29,155 nt of DNA from Clostridiales bacterium (GTDB taxonomy: Bacteria > Bacillota > Clostridia > Oscillospirales > Oscillospiraceae): assembly GCA_020861055.1 (NCBI GenBank), contig JAJBTD010000211.1:1-29155 (forward strand). Direction: 5' to 3'. Each line of letters opens with the position of its first letter. The first letter of the stretch is position 1. Under the pieces are notes generated by a model. The model worked only from the letters and a program-made list of their open reading frames with translations. It did no database searches and had not been told where the DNA came from. The position numbers and the translations under genes were made by a program. Of the stretch, positions 7,578-17,369 are shown one piece after another.

Positions 7578-7611
7578 GACAGGCCGGAGAGCTTTCGCTC
7601 TCCGGCCTGTC
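7578..7611. terminator. Hairpin terminator between convergent flavodoxin and lysR genes
   Basis: A perfect 14-bp stem (GACAGGCCGGAGAG / CTCTCCGGCCTGTC) with a CTTTCG loop, 29 bases after the flavodoxin stop and 14 bases from the end of the minus-strand lysR gene. T-runs are poor on both sides, but the stem is very stable and the position between convergent genes fits a shared terminator. Confidence 0.65.
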
Positions 7612-7625
7612 TCTGCCATCACGTC

Positions 7626-8522
7626 TCAGGGAAAGGAGATCCCCGCATATTGCGATTGGATATATCGTAAAAACTGCTCCGCAGCGTGGGAGAGTTTGCG
7701 GCCTTTCTCCCAGATGAGAACATAGGAGGCGGTCACAGAGGGATTCACCAGCCGCTTGATGCACACAGAGGCGTCCGTCCCGATGTTGGCTGAGGCGGGG
7801 TAGAGAGTGATACCCACGTTCTGCCGGGTCAGCTCATAGGCGTTGAGCATGTGGGACATCCGGCAGCGGATTTTCAGCTTCTTTTCCGGGGAGGAGACCC
7901 AGTCCGTGATCTCCTGGAGCCGGGACTCCCGGGACGGGATGATCAGGTCATACTCCGTGACCCGCTGAAAGTCCACCGTATCTCCCGGCTCTCTCGCCAG
8001 CGGGCAGGAATCCGGGATCATGGCGATCCACGGCTCCTTGTAGACCGGGACAGAGTAGACCCCCTCTGCATTGTGAGGCTCCATAATGATGGCCAGCTCG
8101 CAGAGGCCCTTCATCAGCCGATTGAGCACATCGTCGGAGTTGCCGTTCCACAGGTTGTAGGTGACGAAAGGGTTCTCCTTTTGAAAACCGGCGATCCACT
8201 GAGAGAACAGCTTGGGAGCGTGGCCCTCCACCGTGGCCAGGTAGACGACCCCGTGAAGCCCGGTCTGCATCTCCCGGACATCCTCTTCTGACCTCCGCAC
8301 CAGATCCAGTACCCGGACAGCATACTGCCGGAACACCTGTCCCTCGTCGGTCAACTGGAGGGCATGGGGCCTGCGGAGAAACAACTGCACCCCCAGCTCA
8401 TCCTCCAGGTCTTTGATCTGACGGCTCAGCGGCGGCTGGGCGATGCACAGCTTTTCCGCCGCTTTGGTAAAGTTCATCTCCTCCGCCACAGCCAGGAAAT
8501 ACCGAATATGTCGAAGCTCCAT
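7626..8522 (-). CDS. LysR-family transcriptional regulator
   Basis: A 298-residue regulator. Residues 1-60 are the winged helix-turn-helix (IRYFLAVAEEMNFTKAAEKL, then CIAQPPLSRQIKDLEDELG). The AQPPLSRQI recognition helix is the form common in the BenM/CatM branch. The remainder is the effector-binding domain, with the hinge around ITLYPAS. AAGGAGGG lies 5 bases before the ATG at 8522. Transcription comes from a perfect consensus promoter at 8566-8594. The regulator is convergent with the flavodoxin operon and divergent from a short unit containing a 27-codon frame. It may therefore regulate that unit, itself, or genes elsewhere. In relatives I would expect a divergent metabolic gene here; none is present. 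Confidence 0.9.
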   Translation of the reverse strand: MELRHIRYFLAVAEEMNFTKAAEKLCIAQPPLSRQIKDLEDELGVQLFLRRPHALQLTDEGQVFRQYAVRVLDLVRRSEEDVREMQTGLHGVVYLATVEGHAPKLFSQWIAGFQKENPFVTYNLWNGNSDDVLNRLMKGLCELAIIMEPHNAEGVYSVPVYKEPWIAMIPDSCPLAREPGDTVDFQRVTEYDLIIPSRESRLQEITDWVSSPEKKLKIRCRMSHMLNAYELTRQNVGITLYPASANIGTDASVCIKRLVNPSVTASYVLIWEKGRKLSHAAEQFLRYIQSQYAGISFP

Positions 8523-8538
8523 TTTGTCCCTCCTTATG

Positions 8539-8553
8539 ATACTTAAAAGGTAT
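8539..8553. promoter_or_regulatory. LysR-type operator of the second lysR gene
   Basis: ATAC-N7-GTAT, with the T-N11-A spacing (T8540, A8552). Its centre (8546) is 66 bases upstream of the predicted start of the rightward transcript, the same geometry as at the first lysR gene. It lies at about +6 to +20 of the lysR transcript, compatible with autorepression. A second short dyad, ACAGG-TT-CCTGT (8580-8591), overlaps both -35 boxes. Confidence 0.55.
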
Positions 8554-8565
8554 TATGATAGGTTT

Positions 8566-8594
8566 ATTATATGTATTTTACAGGTTCCTGTCAA
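8566..8594 (-). promoter_or_regulatory. Consensus promoter of the second lysR gene
   Basis: On the minus strand, TTGACA (8594-8589), 17 bases, TATAAT (8571-8566): a perfect match to the housekeeping consensus, which would need repression to keep expression low. The predicted transcript starts near 8559, about 37 bases before the ATG. Confidence 0.85.
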
Positions 8595-8605
8595 GGCAGT
8601 ATAAT
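8577..8605 (+). promoter_or_regulatory. Divergent promoter overlapping the lysR promoter
   Basis: TTTACA (8577-8582), 17 bases, TATAAT (8600-8605), pointing right. It physically overlaps the leftward lysR promoter, so both cannot be occupied at once. The predicted transcript starts near 8612 and runs into the 27-codon frame and the hairpin at 8827-8872. Confidence 0.7.
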
Positions 8606-8664
8606 ACAGACATCAAAAGAAACCACCACTCCAATCCCGACCTGTATCAAAGGAGGCACTTGTC

Positions 8665-8748
8665 ATGAAGAACATTTTTGTATCGATCAGAGCGTTCCTG
8701 GAACAGTATTATGCCAGCTTCGCCGTCACCGGCACAAGCGCAATGTAA
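8665..8748 (+). CDS. 27-residue open frame in a LysR-linked transcription unit, function unknown
   Basis: ATG 8665 is preceded by an ideal ribosome site, AAAGGAGG (8649-8656), at 8-base spacing. It opens a 27-codon frame beginning MKNIFVSIRAFLEQYYASF and ending in a TAA at 8746-8748. It is amphipathic, with one Arg, one Glu and one Lys, and has no cleavable signal or cysteines. It sits behind a strong promoter and before a strong hairpin, so a transcript of about 260 bases is predicted. It could be a genuine small protein, a leader peptide, or the stub of a larger gene whose body was deleted: the frame continues past the stop with no recognisable protein. I do not recognise a family. Confidence 0.45.
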   Translation: MKNIFVSIRAFLEQYYASFAVTGTSAM

Positions 8749-8826
8749 AGCAGCAGAGGAACCAAATCTGCTACCTCCACGAGGGAGATCATGATCTCGC
8801 TCCTGTGATGATTCCGGCATAACAGG

Positions 8827-8872
8827 CAATACCCCTCCCGCGGCACAGAGGAACGCCGCGGGAGGGGTATTG
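8827..8872 (+). terminator. Long perfect hairpin ending the short LysR-linked unit
   Basis: An 18-bp perfect stem (8827-8844 with 8855-8872, core ACCCCTCCCGCGG) and a 10-base loop. It is followed by TATGTGG without a T-run. It is the most stable hairpin of the region and fits a transcript end for the 8612 promoter. From 8880 to 9070 I see no gene, only an interrupted GGGAACG / CGTTCCC repeat of unknown meaning. Confidence 0.6.
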
Positions 8873-9071
8873 TATGTGGTCACACGATAGAGCTCGTATC
8901 AATATGCGCCTAAGGGAACGCTGCGGACTAAAAAGCTGCAACGTTCCCACTCTGTTCCATACCGGAAATATGGCTGAAACGAGTTTTCGTCAGACAGGGT
9001 CTGAAGCTATGGAGCAAACCCACAAAGGCGGCGACGAGAGCCTCCGCCTGCCGCTTTGCATCAATATGGAA

Positions 9072-9105
9072 AAAGCCTGTGAAGCGTTTTTGCTTCACAG
9101 GCTTT
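9072..9105 (-). terminator. Rho-independent terminator of the KAS III gene
   Basis: A perfect 14-bp stem (AAAGCCTGTGAAGC / GCTTCACAGGCTTT) with a 6-base loop, 38 bases beyond the stop of the minus-strand synthase. On the minus strand the stem runs into CTTTTTCC, giving the U-run expected of an intrinsic terminator. Confidence 0.8.
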
Positions 9106-9143
9106 CATCAAACAAACCCGTCTGTTGGCCCGCAAAAAATCGT

Positions 9144-10100
9144 TTACCACCGAACGAGGCAGGCGGTACTGGACAATCCCCCGCCGAAGGCGCACATCAA
9201 AATCAGATCGCCCCGGTGGAAAATGCCCTTCCGGTTGCACTCGTCCAGAAGAATGGGAACGCTGGCGGCGGAGCAGTTGCCGCAGTGGTCGATATTCATC
9301 AGGAACTTTTCAGCGGGGATGCCCTTGAGCCGTCGGGCAGCCGCCTCGATGATACGGCGGTTCGCCTGGTGGCAGATCACCCAGTCCACCTGGGACTGCT
9401 CCACGCCGCACTGAGACAGGAGCGCCTCCACCTCCTGAGGGATGGAGCGGGTGGCGAATTTATAGGTCTCGCTGCCGTTCATATAGACATAGGGATGCTC
9501 CTCCCCCGCCGTCCAGAAGGGAGAGATGCCCTTGTGGGTGGGGACACGCAGCACCTCCTCGCCGCCCTTGACGGTCATATGGGAGCCAAGATAGTCCTCC
9601 CCCGGCTCCAGTACGGCAGCCCCGGCGCCGTCGCCAAAGAGGATACAGGTGGAGCGGTCGGTCCAGTCCAGGATGCGGGACATCTGCTCGGTGCCTACGA
9701 TGAGAATTTTCTGATAGCGGCCAGTGGAGAGATAGGCCGCCGCCGTCTCCATCAGAAACAGGAAGGCGGAACAGGCCCCGTTCAGGTCAAAACCGGGGCA
9801 GGTGGCCCCGATCTCCCGCTGCACCAGGCAGGCCATGCTGGGTACGATGAACTCTCCGCTGACGGTGGCGCAGAGAATCAGGTCCAGCTCCTCCGCCCGG
9901 ACGCCGCTGTTTTCCAGCGCTGCCTTGGCCGCTTTGGCCGCCAGAACTGAGGCCGGTTCGTCGGTGGAGACGTGCCGGGAGCGGATACCGGTGCGGGTGG
10001 AGATCCACTCGTCGTTAGTGTCCACCAGCTTTGCCAGGTCGTCGTTGGTGGCGACTGTGGGGGGCAGATAGCTGCCAGTTCCCAGAATATGTAAGCTCAT
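9144..10100 (-). CDS. fabH: 3-oxoacyl-ACP synthase III (FabH-type KAS III)
   Basis: A 318-residue condensing enzyme of the thiolase fold. It catalyses the Claisen condensation of an acyl-CoA with malonyl-ACP, usually the first step of fatty acid synthesis. The triad is visible: Cys110 in NGACSAFLFL, His244 in VICHQANRRI and Asn275 in DHCGNCSAAS. GTGSYLPP and DEWISTRTGIRSRH at the N-terminus, and LMCAFGGGLSS at the end, are family signatures. The start is placed at ATG 10100, because AGGAAAGGA lies about 10 bases before it and FabH proteins begin at this point. An in-frame start 18 codons upstream would add an unrelated tail. The gene is monocistronic with its own promoter and terminator, away from any visible fab cluster, so it may be an additional KAS III with a different acyl preference. 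Confidence 0.9.
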   Translation of the reverse strand: MSLHILGTGSYLPPTVATNDDLAKLVDTNDEWISTRTGIRSRHVSTDEPASVLAAKAAKAALENSGVRAEELDLILCATVSGEFIVPSMACLVQREIGATCPGFDLNGACSAFLFLMETAAAYLSTGRYQKILIVGTEQMSRILDWTDRSTCILFGDGAGAAVLEPGEDYLGSHMTVKGGEEVLRVPTHKGISPFWTAGEEHPYVYMNGSETYKFATRSIPQEVEALLSQCGVEQSQVDWVICHQANRRIIEAAARRLKGIPAEKFLMNIDHCGNCSAASVPILLDECNRKGIFHRGDLILMCAFGGGLSSTACLVRW

Positions 10101-10169
10101 AGCGCAATTGTCCTTTCCTGACCCCGGCCGTTCGGTGGTCGGAGCGCTGCTCAATCCGTTTGTTTTACC

Positions 10170-10198
10170 ATTTTAACAAATGCAGCGAAAGCTGTCAA
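10170..10198 (-). promoter_or_regulatory. Promoter of the KAS III gene
   Basis: On the minus strand, TTGACA (10198-10193), 17 bases, TAAAAT (10175-10170). The predicted transcript starts near 10163, with a leader of about 60 bases. I find no match to the FapR operator in the leader. Confidence 0.8.
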
Positions 10199-10245
10199 TC
10201 GCCATTCTGTCCATTCGTAATTTCCACGAAAAATCAATTCCCCTG

Positions 10246-10274
10246 TTGGAATCATGGAAAAGGTATGATACAAT
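10246..10274 (+). promoter_or_regulatory. Promoter of glmM
   Basis: TTGGAA (10246-10251), 17 bases, TACAAT (10269-10274). The predicted transcript starts near 10281, about 90 bases before the glmM ATG. Confidence 0.65.
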
Positions 10275-10369
10275 ACCCATTATGTGCAAAACCAACATCG
10301 GCTTCCAGGGAGCCTTTGCGCTGCCTACATGAGACGATATCCAAATTCAGATAAAGGAAGGAATCGAGT

Positions 10370-11728
10370 ATGGGAAAGTATTTTGGGACAGACGGCTTCC
10401 GGGGAGAGGCTAATGTGACGCTGACCGCAGAGCGGGCCTATCAGGTGGGATTTTTCCTTGGCTGGTATTATAATCAGCACCCCATCGATGGCAAGCGCGC
10501 TCGCATCGTCATTGGAAAGGATACCCGCCGTTCCAGCTATATGCTGGAGTTCGCCCTGTCCAGCGGCATCACCTCTGCCGGCGCAGATGTGTACCTTCTC
10601 CGGGTCACCACCACCCCCAGCGTAGCCTATATCGCCAAGGTGGACAGCTTCGACTGCGGCATTATGATCTCCGCCAGCCACAACCCCTTCTATGACAACG
10701 GCATCAAGCTGATCAATGACCAGGGGGAGAAGATGGACCAGGAAACCATCGACAAGGTAGAGGCCTACCTGGACGGCAAGGGCCCGGAGATCCCCGCCTC
10801 CACCGGTGCGGACATCGGCGCCGCCTTCGACTACGACGCCGGACGGCACCGCTATATCGCCTATCTAATCTCTCTGGCAGTCCACTCCTTCCGGGGCAAA
10901 CGGGTGGGCCTGGACTGCGCCAACGGTTCCGCCTGGTCCATTGCCAAAGTGGTATTCGAGGCCCTGGGCGCCAAGGTTTACGTCATTGGCAACGAGCCGG
11001 ACGGCACCAACATCAATCAGAACTGCGGCTCCACCCATCTGGAGGCCCTCCAGAGCTTTGTAGTGGAGAACCATCTCGACGTGGGCTTTGCCTACGACGG
11101 CGACGCCGATCGTTGCCTTGCGGTGGACGAGAACGGCAAGGCGGTCAGCGGAGATGAGATCATGTACCTCTACGCCCGGTACATGAAGGATCGGGATAAG
11201 CTGCTCACCAACACCGTCGTCACCACCGTCATGTCCAACTTCGGGCTGTACAAGGCCCTGGATGCCGTGGGTATCGACTACGTTAAGACGGACGTGGGAG
11301 ATAAGTACGTCTATGAGTATATGGTCAAACACGGCAACCGCCTGGGCGGAGAGCAGTCCGGTCACATCATTTTCAGTAAGTATGCCACCACCGGCGACGG
11401 CATCCTGACCTCCATCAAGGTCATGGAGGTCATGCAGGCCCGTCGGCTGACCCTGAGCCAGCTGTGCGAGCCTATGACCGTCTATCCCCAGCTGCTGGTC
11501 AACGTGAAGGTAAAGGACAAGGACGCCGCTCAGAATGACCCCGACGTTCAGGCAGCCGTGGAAAATGTCACCCAGCGTCTGGGCGACGCAGGCCGCATCC
11601 TGGTCCGGGAGTCCGGCACCGAGCCGCTGATCAGGGTCATGGTGGAGGCGGAGACGCCTGAGCTTTGCCAGGAATATGTCTATCATGTGGTCAACGTCAT
11701 CCGGGCCAAGGGCCACGAGGTCAAGTGA
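10370..11728 (+). CDS. glmM: Phosphoglucosamine mutase GlmM
   Basis: A 452-residue alpha-D-phosphohexomutase, the usual length of GlmM (about 445-450). It converts glucosamine-6-phosphate to glucosamine-1-phosphate for UDP-GlcNAc and cell-wall synthesis in the cytosol. Motifs in order: MGKYFGTDGFRGEAN at the N-terminus; GIMISASHNP with the phosphoserine Ser103; AYDGDADRC (Asp243, Asp245 and Asp247 for the metal); GGEQSGHIIF for sugar recognition; RESGTEPLIRVMVE for the phosphate. The short FGTDGFRG opening and GEQSGH favour GlmM over phosphomannomutases. A GGAAGGA ribosome site precedes the ATG. It stands alone between fabH and alaS, not in the cdaA-ybbR-glmM arrangement common in Firmicutes. 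Confidence 0.92.
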   Translation: MGKYFGTDGFRGEANVTLTAERAYQVGFFLGWYYNQHPIDGKRARIVIGKDTRRSSYMLEFALSSGITSAGADVYLLRVTTTPSVAYIAKVDSFDCGIMISASHNPFYDNGIKLINDQGEKMDQETIDKVEAYLDGKGPEIPASTGADIGAAFDYDAGRHRYIAYLISLAVHSFRGKRVGLDCANGSAWSIAKVVFEALGAKVYVIGNEPDGTNINQNCGSTHLEALQSFVVENHLDVGFAYDGDADRCLAVDENGKAVSGDEIMYLYARYMKDRDKLLTNTVVTTVMSNFGLYKALDAVGIDYVKTDVGDKYVYEYMVKHGNRLGGEQSGHIIFSKYATTGDGILTSIKVMEVMQARRLTLSQLCEPMTVYPQLLVNVKVKDKDAAQNDPDVQAAVENVTQRLGDAGRILVRESGTEPLIRVMVEAETPELCQEYVYHVVNVIRAKGHEVK

Positions 11729-11750
11729 CCTGACAAGTTTGCATCCAGCC

Positions 11751-11784
11751 CTGGCGCTTCCGGTTCTCTGTCCGGAAGCGCCAG
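11751..11784 (+). terminator. Hairpin after glmM
   Basis: A perfect 13-bp stem (CTGGCGCTTCCGG / CCGGAAGCGCCAG) with an 8-base loop, 22 bases after the glmM stop. No T-run follows. It directly precedes the alaS promoter, so it probably ends or protects the glmM message. Confidence 0.6.
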
Positions 11785-11805
11785 AGCTGCTCCCGCAAAA
11801 ATTCC

Positions 11806-11834
11806 TTGACATTCTCCCCGACTGTGGTTAAAAT
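11806..11834 (+). promoter_or_regulatory. Promoter of the alaS T-box leader
   Basis: TTGACA (11806-11811), 17 bases, TAAAAT (11829-11834). The predicted transcript starts near 11841, leaving a leader of nearly 300 bases before alaS that holds the T-box. Confidence 0.85.
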
Positions 11835-11840
11835 GAAAGT

Positions 11841-12080
11841 CGTACAAAACGTGCAAAACGGCAATGCGGAAACCAGCCGGGAGCGCGGCGTCCAGAGCGA
11901 GCGGGGGAGAGTGCAAGCCCTGCGGAGGCCGTCCCGGACAGCCACTTCCAAGCCGGCTGCGACGAGCGGCACGACTCATCCCCGTTACCGGATGACCGAG
12001 ATTCCCCCTGTGCGGGGGAAAATCAGGGTGGTACCGTGAAGCAGCGCTTCGCCCCTGAACCGGGGGTGGGGCGTTTTTTT
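11841..12080 (+). ncRNA. T-box riboswitch (tRNA-Ala sensing) upstream of alaS
   Basis: The 240-base leader ends with the T-box AGGGTGGTACCGTG (12025-12038). This is followed by a terminator with CGCCCC (12050-12055) pairing to GGGGCG (12068-12073), and seven T's (12074-12080). The GTGCAA segment near 11912 fits the Stem I apical region. The CATCC / GGATG stem near 11978-11995 with CCGTTACC inside fits Stem III. UGGU in the T-box bulge complements the ACCA end of tRNA-Ala. Uncharged tRNA would stabilise the antiterminator and allow alaS expression. I could not place the specifier codon with confidence; alanine specificity is taken from the downstream gene. Confidence 0.9.
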
Positions 12081-12137
12081 GCGGCTCCCATTGCCCGGCA
12101 AGAGACAGATAAAAGAAATTCACTGGAGGTCCTGAAC

Positions 12138-14792
<2,655 letters not shown>

Positions 14793-14862
14793 CGCCCCAG
14801 CCCCGCAGCCGTCCGGCACATTTGTATCCGACAGTCCATTCAAAGAAAGGAGCTGAATCCAC

Positions 14863-15198
14863 ATGAGCTGTCTGTTTTGTTCCATCGTCAGCGGGGATAT
14901 CCCCTCCAACAAGGTGTATGAGGATGAACTGGTCTATGCCTTTTACGACATCGACCCCCAGGCCCCGGTACACTTTCTGGTGATTCCCAAGGAGCACATC
15001 CCCTCCGCCGGGGCGGTGACGCCGGAGAACTCCGCAGTCGTCGCCCACTGCTTCGAGGTCATCGCCAAGGTGACAAAGGAGCTGGGAATCACCGATTTCC
15101 GGGTAGTCTCCAACTGCGGCCTCCAGGCGGGGCAGTCGGTCCCCCACCTCCACTTCCACGTGCTGGCGGGCCGGGATATGACCTGGCCGCCGGGCTGA
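14863..15198 (+). CDS. HIT-family nucleotide hydrolase (HINT-like)
   Basis: A 111-residue histidine-triad protein. CLFCSIVSGDIPSNKVYEDE at the N-terminus and SVPHLHFHVLAGRDM near the C-terminus carry the HxHxH active site (His95, His97, His99), with His99 the expected nucleophile. FYDIDPQAPVHFLVIPKEHI is the conserved central strand pair. Such proteins hydrolyse AMP-lysine or other nucleoside phosphoramidates. An adenylated product from a synthetase is a plausible natural substrate, consistent with the gene following alaS, but this is inference. AAAGGAG lies about 10 bases before the ATG. It is the last gene before the strong terminator at 15246. Confidence 0.92.
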   Translation: MSCLFCSIVSGDIPSNKVYEDELVYAFYDIDPQAPVHFLVIPKEHIPSAGAVTPENSAVVAHCFEVIAKVTKELGITDFRVVSNCGLQAGQSVPHLHFHVLAGRDMTWPPG

Positions 15199-15245
15199 GA
15201 TTCCTCCCCATAGGTGGAAATCCCGTTTGGTCACAACACAAACAG

Positions 15246-15292
15246 AAAAGCTGGGATCGGGCGCTACGCCCGGTCCCAGCTTTTCCGTTTTT
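15246..15292. terminator. Bidirectional terminator between HIT gene and sugar operon
   Basis: A 17-bp stem with one G-T pair (15246-15262 with 15268-15284, core AAAAGCTGGGA) and a GCTAC loop. T-rich sequence follows on both strands: CCGTTTTTAT on plus, CTGTTTGTG on minus. It serves the alaS-HIT transcript and, on the minus strand, the end of the carbohydrate operon. Confidence 0.85.
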
Positions 15293-15361
15293 ATCCTGCC
15301 GCCAACGGGAGGAGCGGGCAGGTCAGTACCCGCCCCTCAGGTCAGCGTGTGAGAGGGTTGA

Positions 15362-17209
15362 TTACTTGCTGGCCTGATAGTACTCGTTGTACAGATCGAC
15401 CAGATACTGGACATTCTGGGCCTCGATGGCGGCGACATACTCGTCCCAATCGTCCTCGATGTCCTTCTTGCCCATTGCAAAGTTCAGGGTCCAGGTGTTC
15501 ATCTCGCTGAATGCAGGAGTGGCATAGAGGTTGGCCGCCTCGCTGTCGTCCTCGCTGAGGGCGATAGCCGGATTGAGCGGCTTGAGCGTTCTGTACTCCG
15601 CCATTCTGCTGTAGTAATCCTGGAGCTCAGCGGAGTAGTTGCTGGTCAGCAGCTCGGTGGTGCCACTGTACATGAAGTTGCCGCAGGCCCAGCCGTACTG
15701 GAGACGCATATCCACCTGATCGTCAGAGGTCTGAGCGATGGACAGGCCGCCGCAGTAATAGCCGTCGGTCAGGGAGTAGGTGCCGTCGTCATTGACAACA
15801 TAGGTCTCACCCTCGATGCCCCACTTGGTCAGGGTCAGGCCGGCGTCGGAGTACCACAGCCAGTCAACGAACCGCATCATCTTGATGAAGCCGTCCTCGC
15901 CCAGCTCGTTCAGAGCGTTATTGGAGATCATAATGCCGCACTCCAGACGGGAGTTCTCGGTCTGATAGGTGATTGCATTGCCGTCGTCGTCGGTGCCCAT
16001 GGGCATGACGGCCATGTAGAGCTCATAGTTGCCTGCACCCACCTGAGCCTCCAGAGAGGCCTCCTGCACGGTGATCTGAGAGCGGTTGGTGAGGATCAGA
16101 GCAGTCTTGCCAGTGTAGAACTGGGAATCAGCGGTGGTGTCCTCCTGGGACCAGGTCTCAGGATCGAGGATCTTGTTGTCGACCAGCTTCTGGACGACGG
16201 TCATGTAGCGCTTGTAGGCATCGCTGGTGGAAGAGACCTTGAACTCGTCAGCCTCAGTGTCGAAGTACAGGTCGGCCAGATTGGACGCAGTGGTGCTCCA
16301 GCTGGTGCAGATGCCATAGCTGTGGGAGATCAGGTTGAGCAGGCAGCCGCCGGAGCTGTAGCCGGAGGTAGCGCCGCACCAACGGTCGGACCAGATGTAG
16401 TCGTCTTCATCCACGATGCCCTGCTCGACCATGTAGGCCTTGACGTCGATGAGGATGTCAGCGAACTCTTCCCAGGTCCAGTCGGCTTCCAGATCCTCGA
16501 TGCTATAACCGGCGCCCTCGAAGTAGTCCTTCCGGAGCAGCAGGGTGTAGTCCTGGAGAGCGGTCTCCTTCATGCCGGGGAGACGATAGAACTTGCCGTC
16601 GTCCTGGAGGATGGTGTTCACATCATCTTCCATGTCGTACTCGTTGTAGAAGTTGGTGAAGTTGGGCATATACTGAGTGTAGTCAGAGACTGCAACGATG
16701 CCACCGCCGGTGACGTAGGTGGACTCGTCATAGATCTTAGGAATGATGTAGGGAGCGTCGCCGGAGGACACGCCCAGGGAGACACGGTCAGAGTAGCTGG
16801 CGTTGTTCACGATGGTGATCTCCAGGTGAACGTTGGTAGCCTGCTCGATCTCGTAGAAGATGCCGCCGTCTTCATACCAGCTGTCCAGGTAGGGATAGGC
16901 GTCGTTGTCGTTGAAGTACATGGTATAGGTGACAGGCTCGTCAGAGTAGAAGGTGGTGCCGTAGGTGTAGCCCAGCTCCTCGTTGTAATAGGAGCCGTCG
17001 CCGTTGTCTACGTCGCCGGAGCTGGCCTCAGCCACCTGATCCTCGGTAGCCACGCCAGTGGTGTCTTCAGCATCGCTGGAGTCGTCGCTGGTGCTGGTAT
17101 CGCTGCTGGTGTCGCTGCTAGTGTCGTCACTGGAGCTGCCGCAGGCTGCGAGGGCAAAGCACATTGCCAGAGCCAGGAGCAGGCTGATCAGTCTCTTCAG
17201 GTTCTTCAT
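15362..17209 (-). CDS. ABC transporter solute-binding lipoprotein (carbohydrate)
   Basis: A 615-residue extracellular sugar-binding protein. It has a lipoprotein signal (MKNLKRLISLLLALAMCFAL, lipobox LAAC with Cys23), then a low-complexity Ser/Asp linker to about residue 60. The mature domain has the features of family-1 binding proteins that work with LplB/YtcP permeases: a YTMYFNDNDAYPYL opening, repeated aromatic residues, and DEDDYIWSDRW. The start is set by GGAGG 7 bases before ATG 17209; an upstream in-frame ATG lacks a ribosome site. It is the last gene of the operon, 160 bases after the permease, with a large hairpin in the gap. It would deliver oligosaccharides to the two permeases; no ATPase gene is present here, so a shared MsmK-type ATPase elsewhere is likely. 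Confidence 0.9.
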   Translation of the reverse strand: MKNLKRLISLLLALAMCFALAACGSSSDDTSSDTSSDTSTSDDSSDAEDTTGVATEDQVAEASSGDVDNGDGSYYNEELGYTYGTTFYSDEPVTYTMYFNDNDAYPYLDSWYEDGGIFYEIEQATNVHLEITIVNNASYSDRVSLGVSSGDAPYIIPKIYDESTYVTGGGIVAVSDYTQYMPNFTNFYNEYDMEDDVNTILQDDGKFYRLPGMKETALQDYTLLLRKDYFEGAGYSIEDLEADWTWEEFADILIDVKAYMVEQGIVDEDDYIWSDRWCGATSGYSSGGCLLNLISHSYGICTSWSTTASNLADLYFDTEADEFKVSSTSDAYKRYMTVVQKLVDNKILDPETWSQEDTTADSQFYTGKTALILTNRSQITVQEASLEAQVGAGNYELYMAVMPMGTDDDGNAITYQTENSRLECGIMISNNALNELGEDGFIKMMRFVDWLWYSDAGLTLTKWGIEGETYVVNDDGTYSLTDGYYCGGLSIAQTSDDQVDMRLQYGWACGNFMYSGTTELLTSNYSAELQDYYSRMAEYRTLKPLNPAIALSEDDSEAANLYATPAFSEMNTWTLNFAMGKKDIEDDWDEYVAAIEAQNVQYLVDLYNEYYQASK

Positions 17210-17281
17210 TAGTTTACCTCCATTTTCCTTTTGGTGTGAGAGTGCGGGAATTGTCATGCTCCCCTGGAGAGCAACAGGCCC

Positions 17282-17324
17282 GGCGGCGTCCGGCTCCAAC
17301 TGACCTCAGAGCCGGAGCGCCGCC
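17282..17324 (-). other. Stable stem-loop between permease and binding-protein genes
   Basis: GGCGGCGTCCGGCTC (17282-17296) pairs with 17309-17324 over about 15 bp with a single bulged base and a 12-base loop. It lies between the permease stop and the lipoprotein start. There is no U-run, so it is more likely an mRNA processing or stability element that sets a different level for the binding protein than a full terminator. Confidence 0.5.
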
Positions 17325-17369
17325 CGTATGGGCCGCCGCTTTCCGGTGAACGGAACAACAGGGAGAGGA

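Noticed and set aside
8571..8822. An 83-codon frame overlapping the 27-codon frame
   Set aside because: Its start lies within the promoter region, upstream of the predicted transcript start. The good ribosome site belongs to the 8665 ATG in another frame.
12036..12137. N-terminal extension of AlaRS by 34 codons
   Set aside because: These codons are part of the T-box terminator and antiterminator; GGAGG at 12125-12129 and the family N-terminus place the start at GTG 12138.
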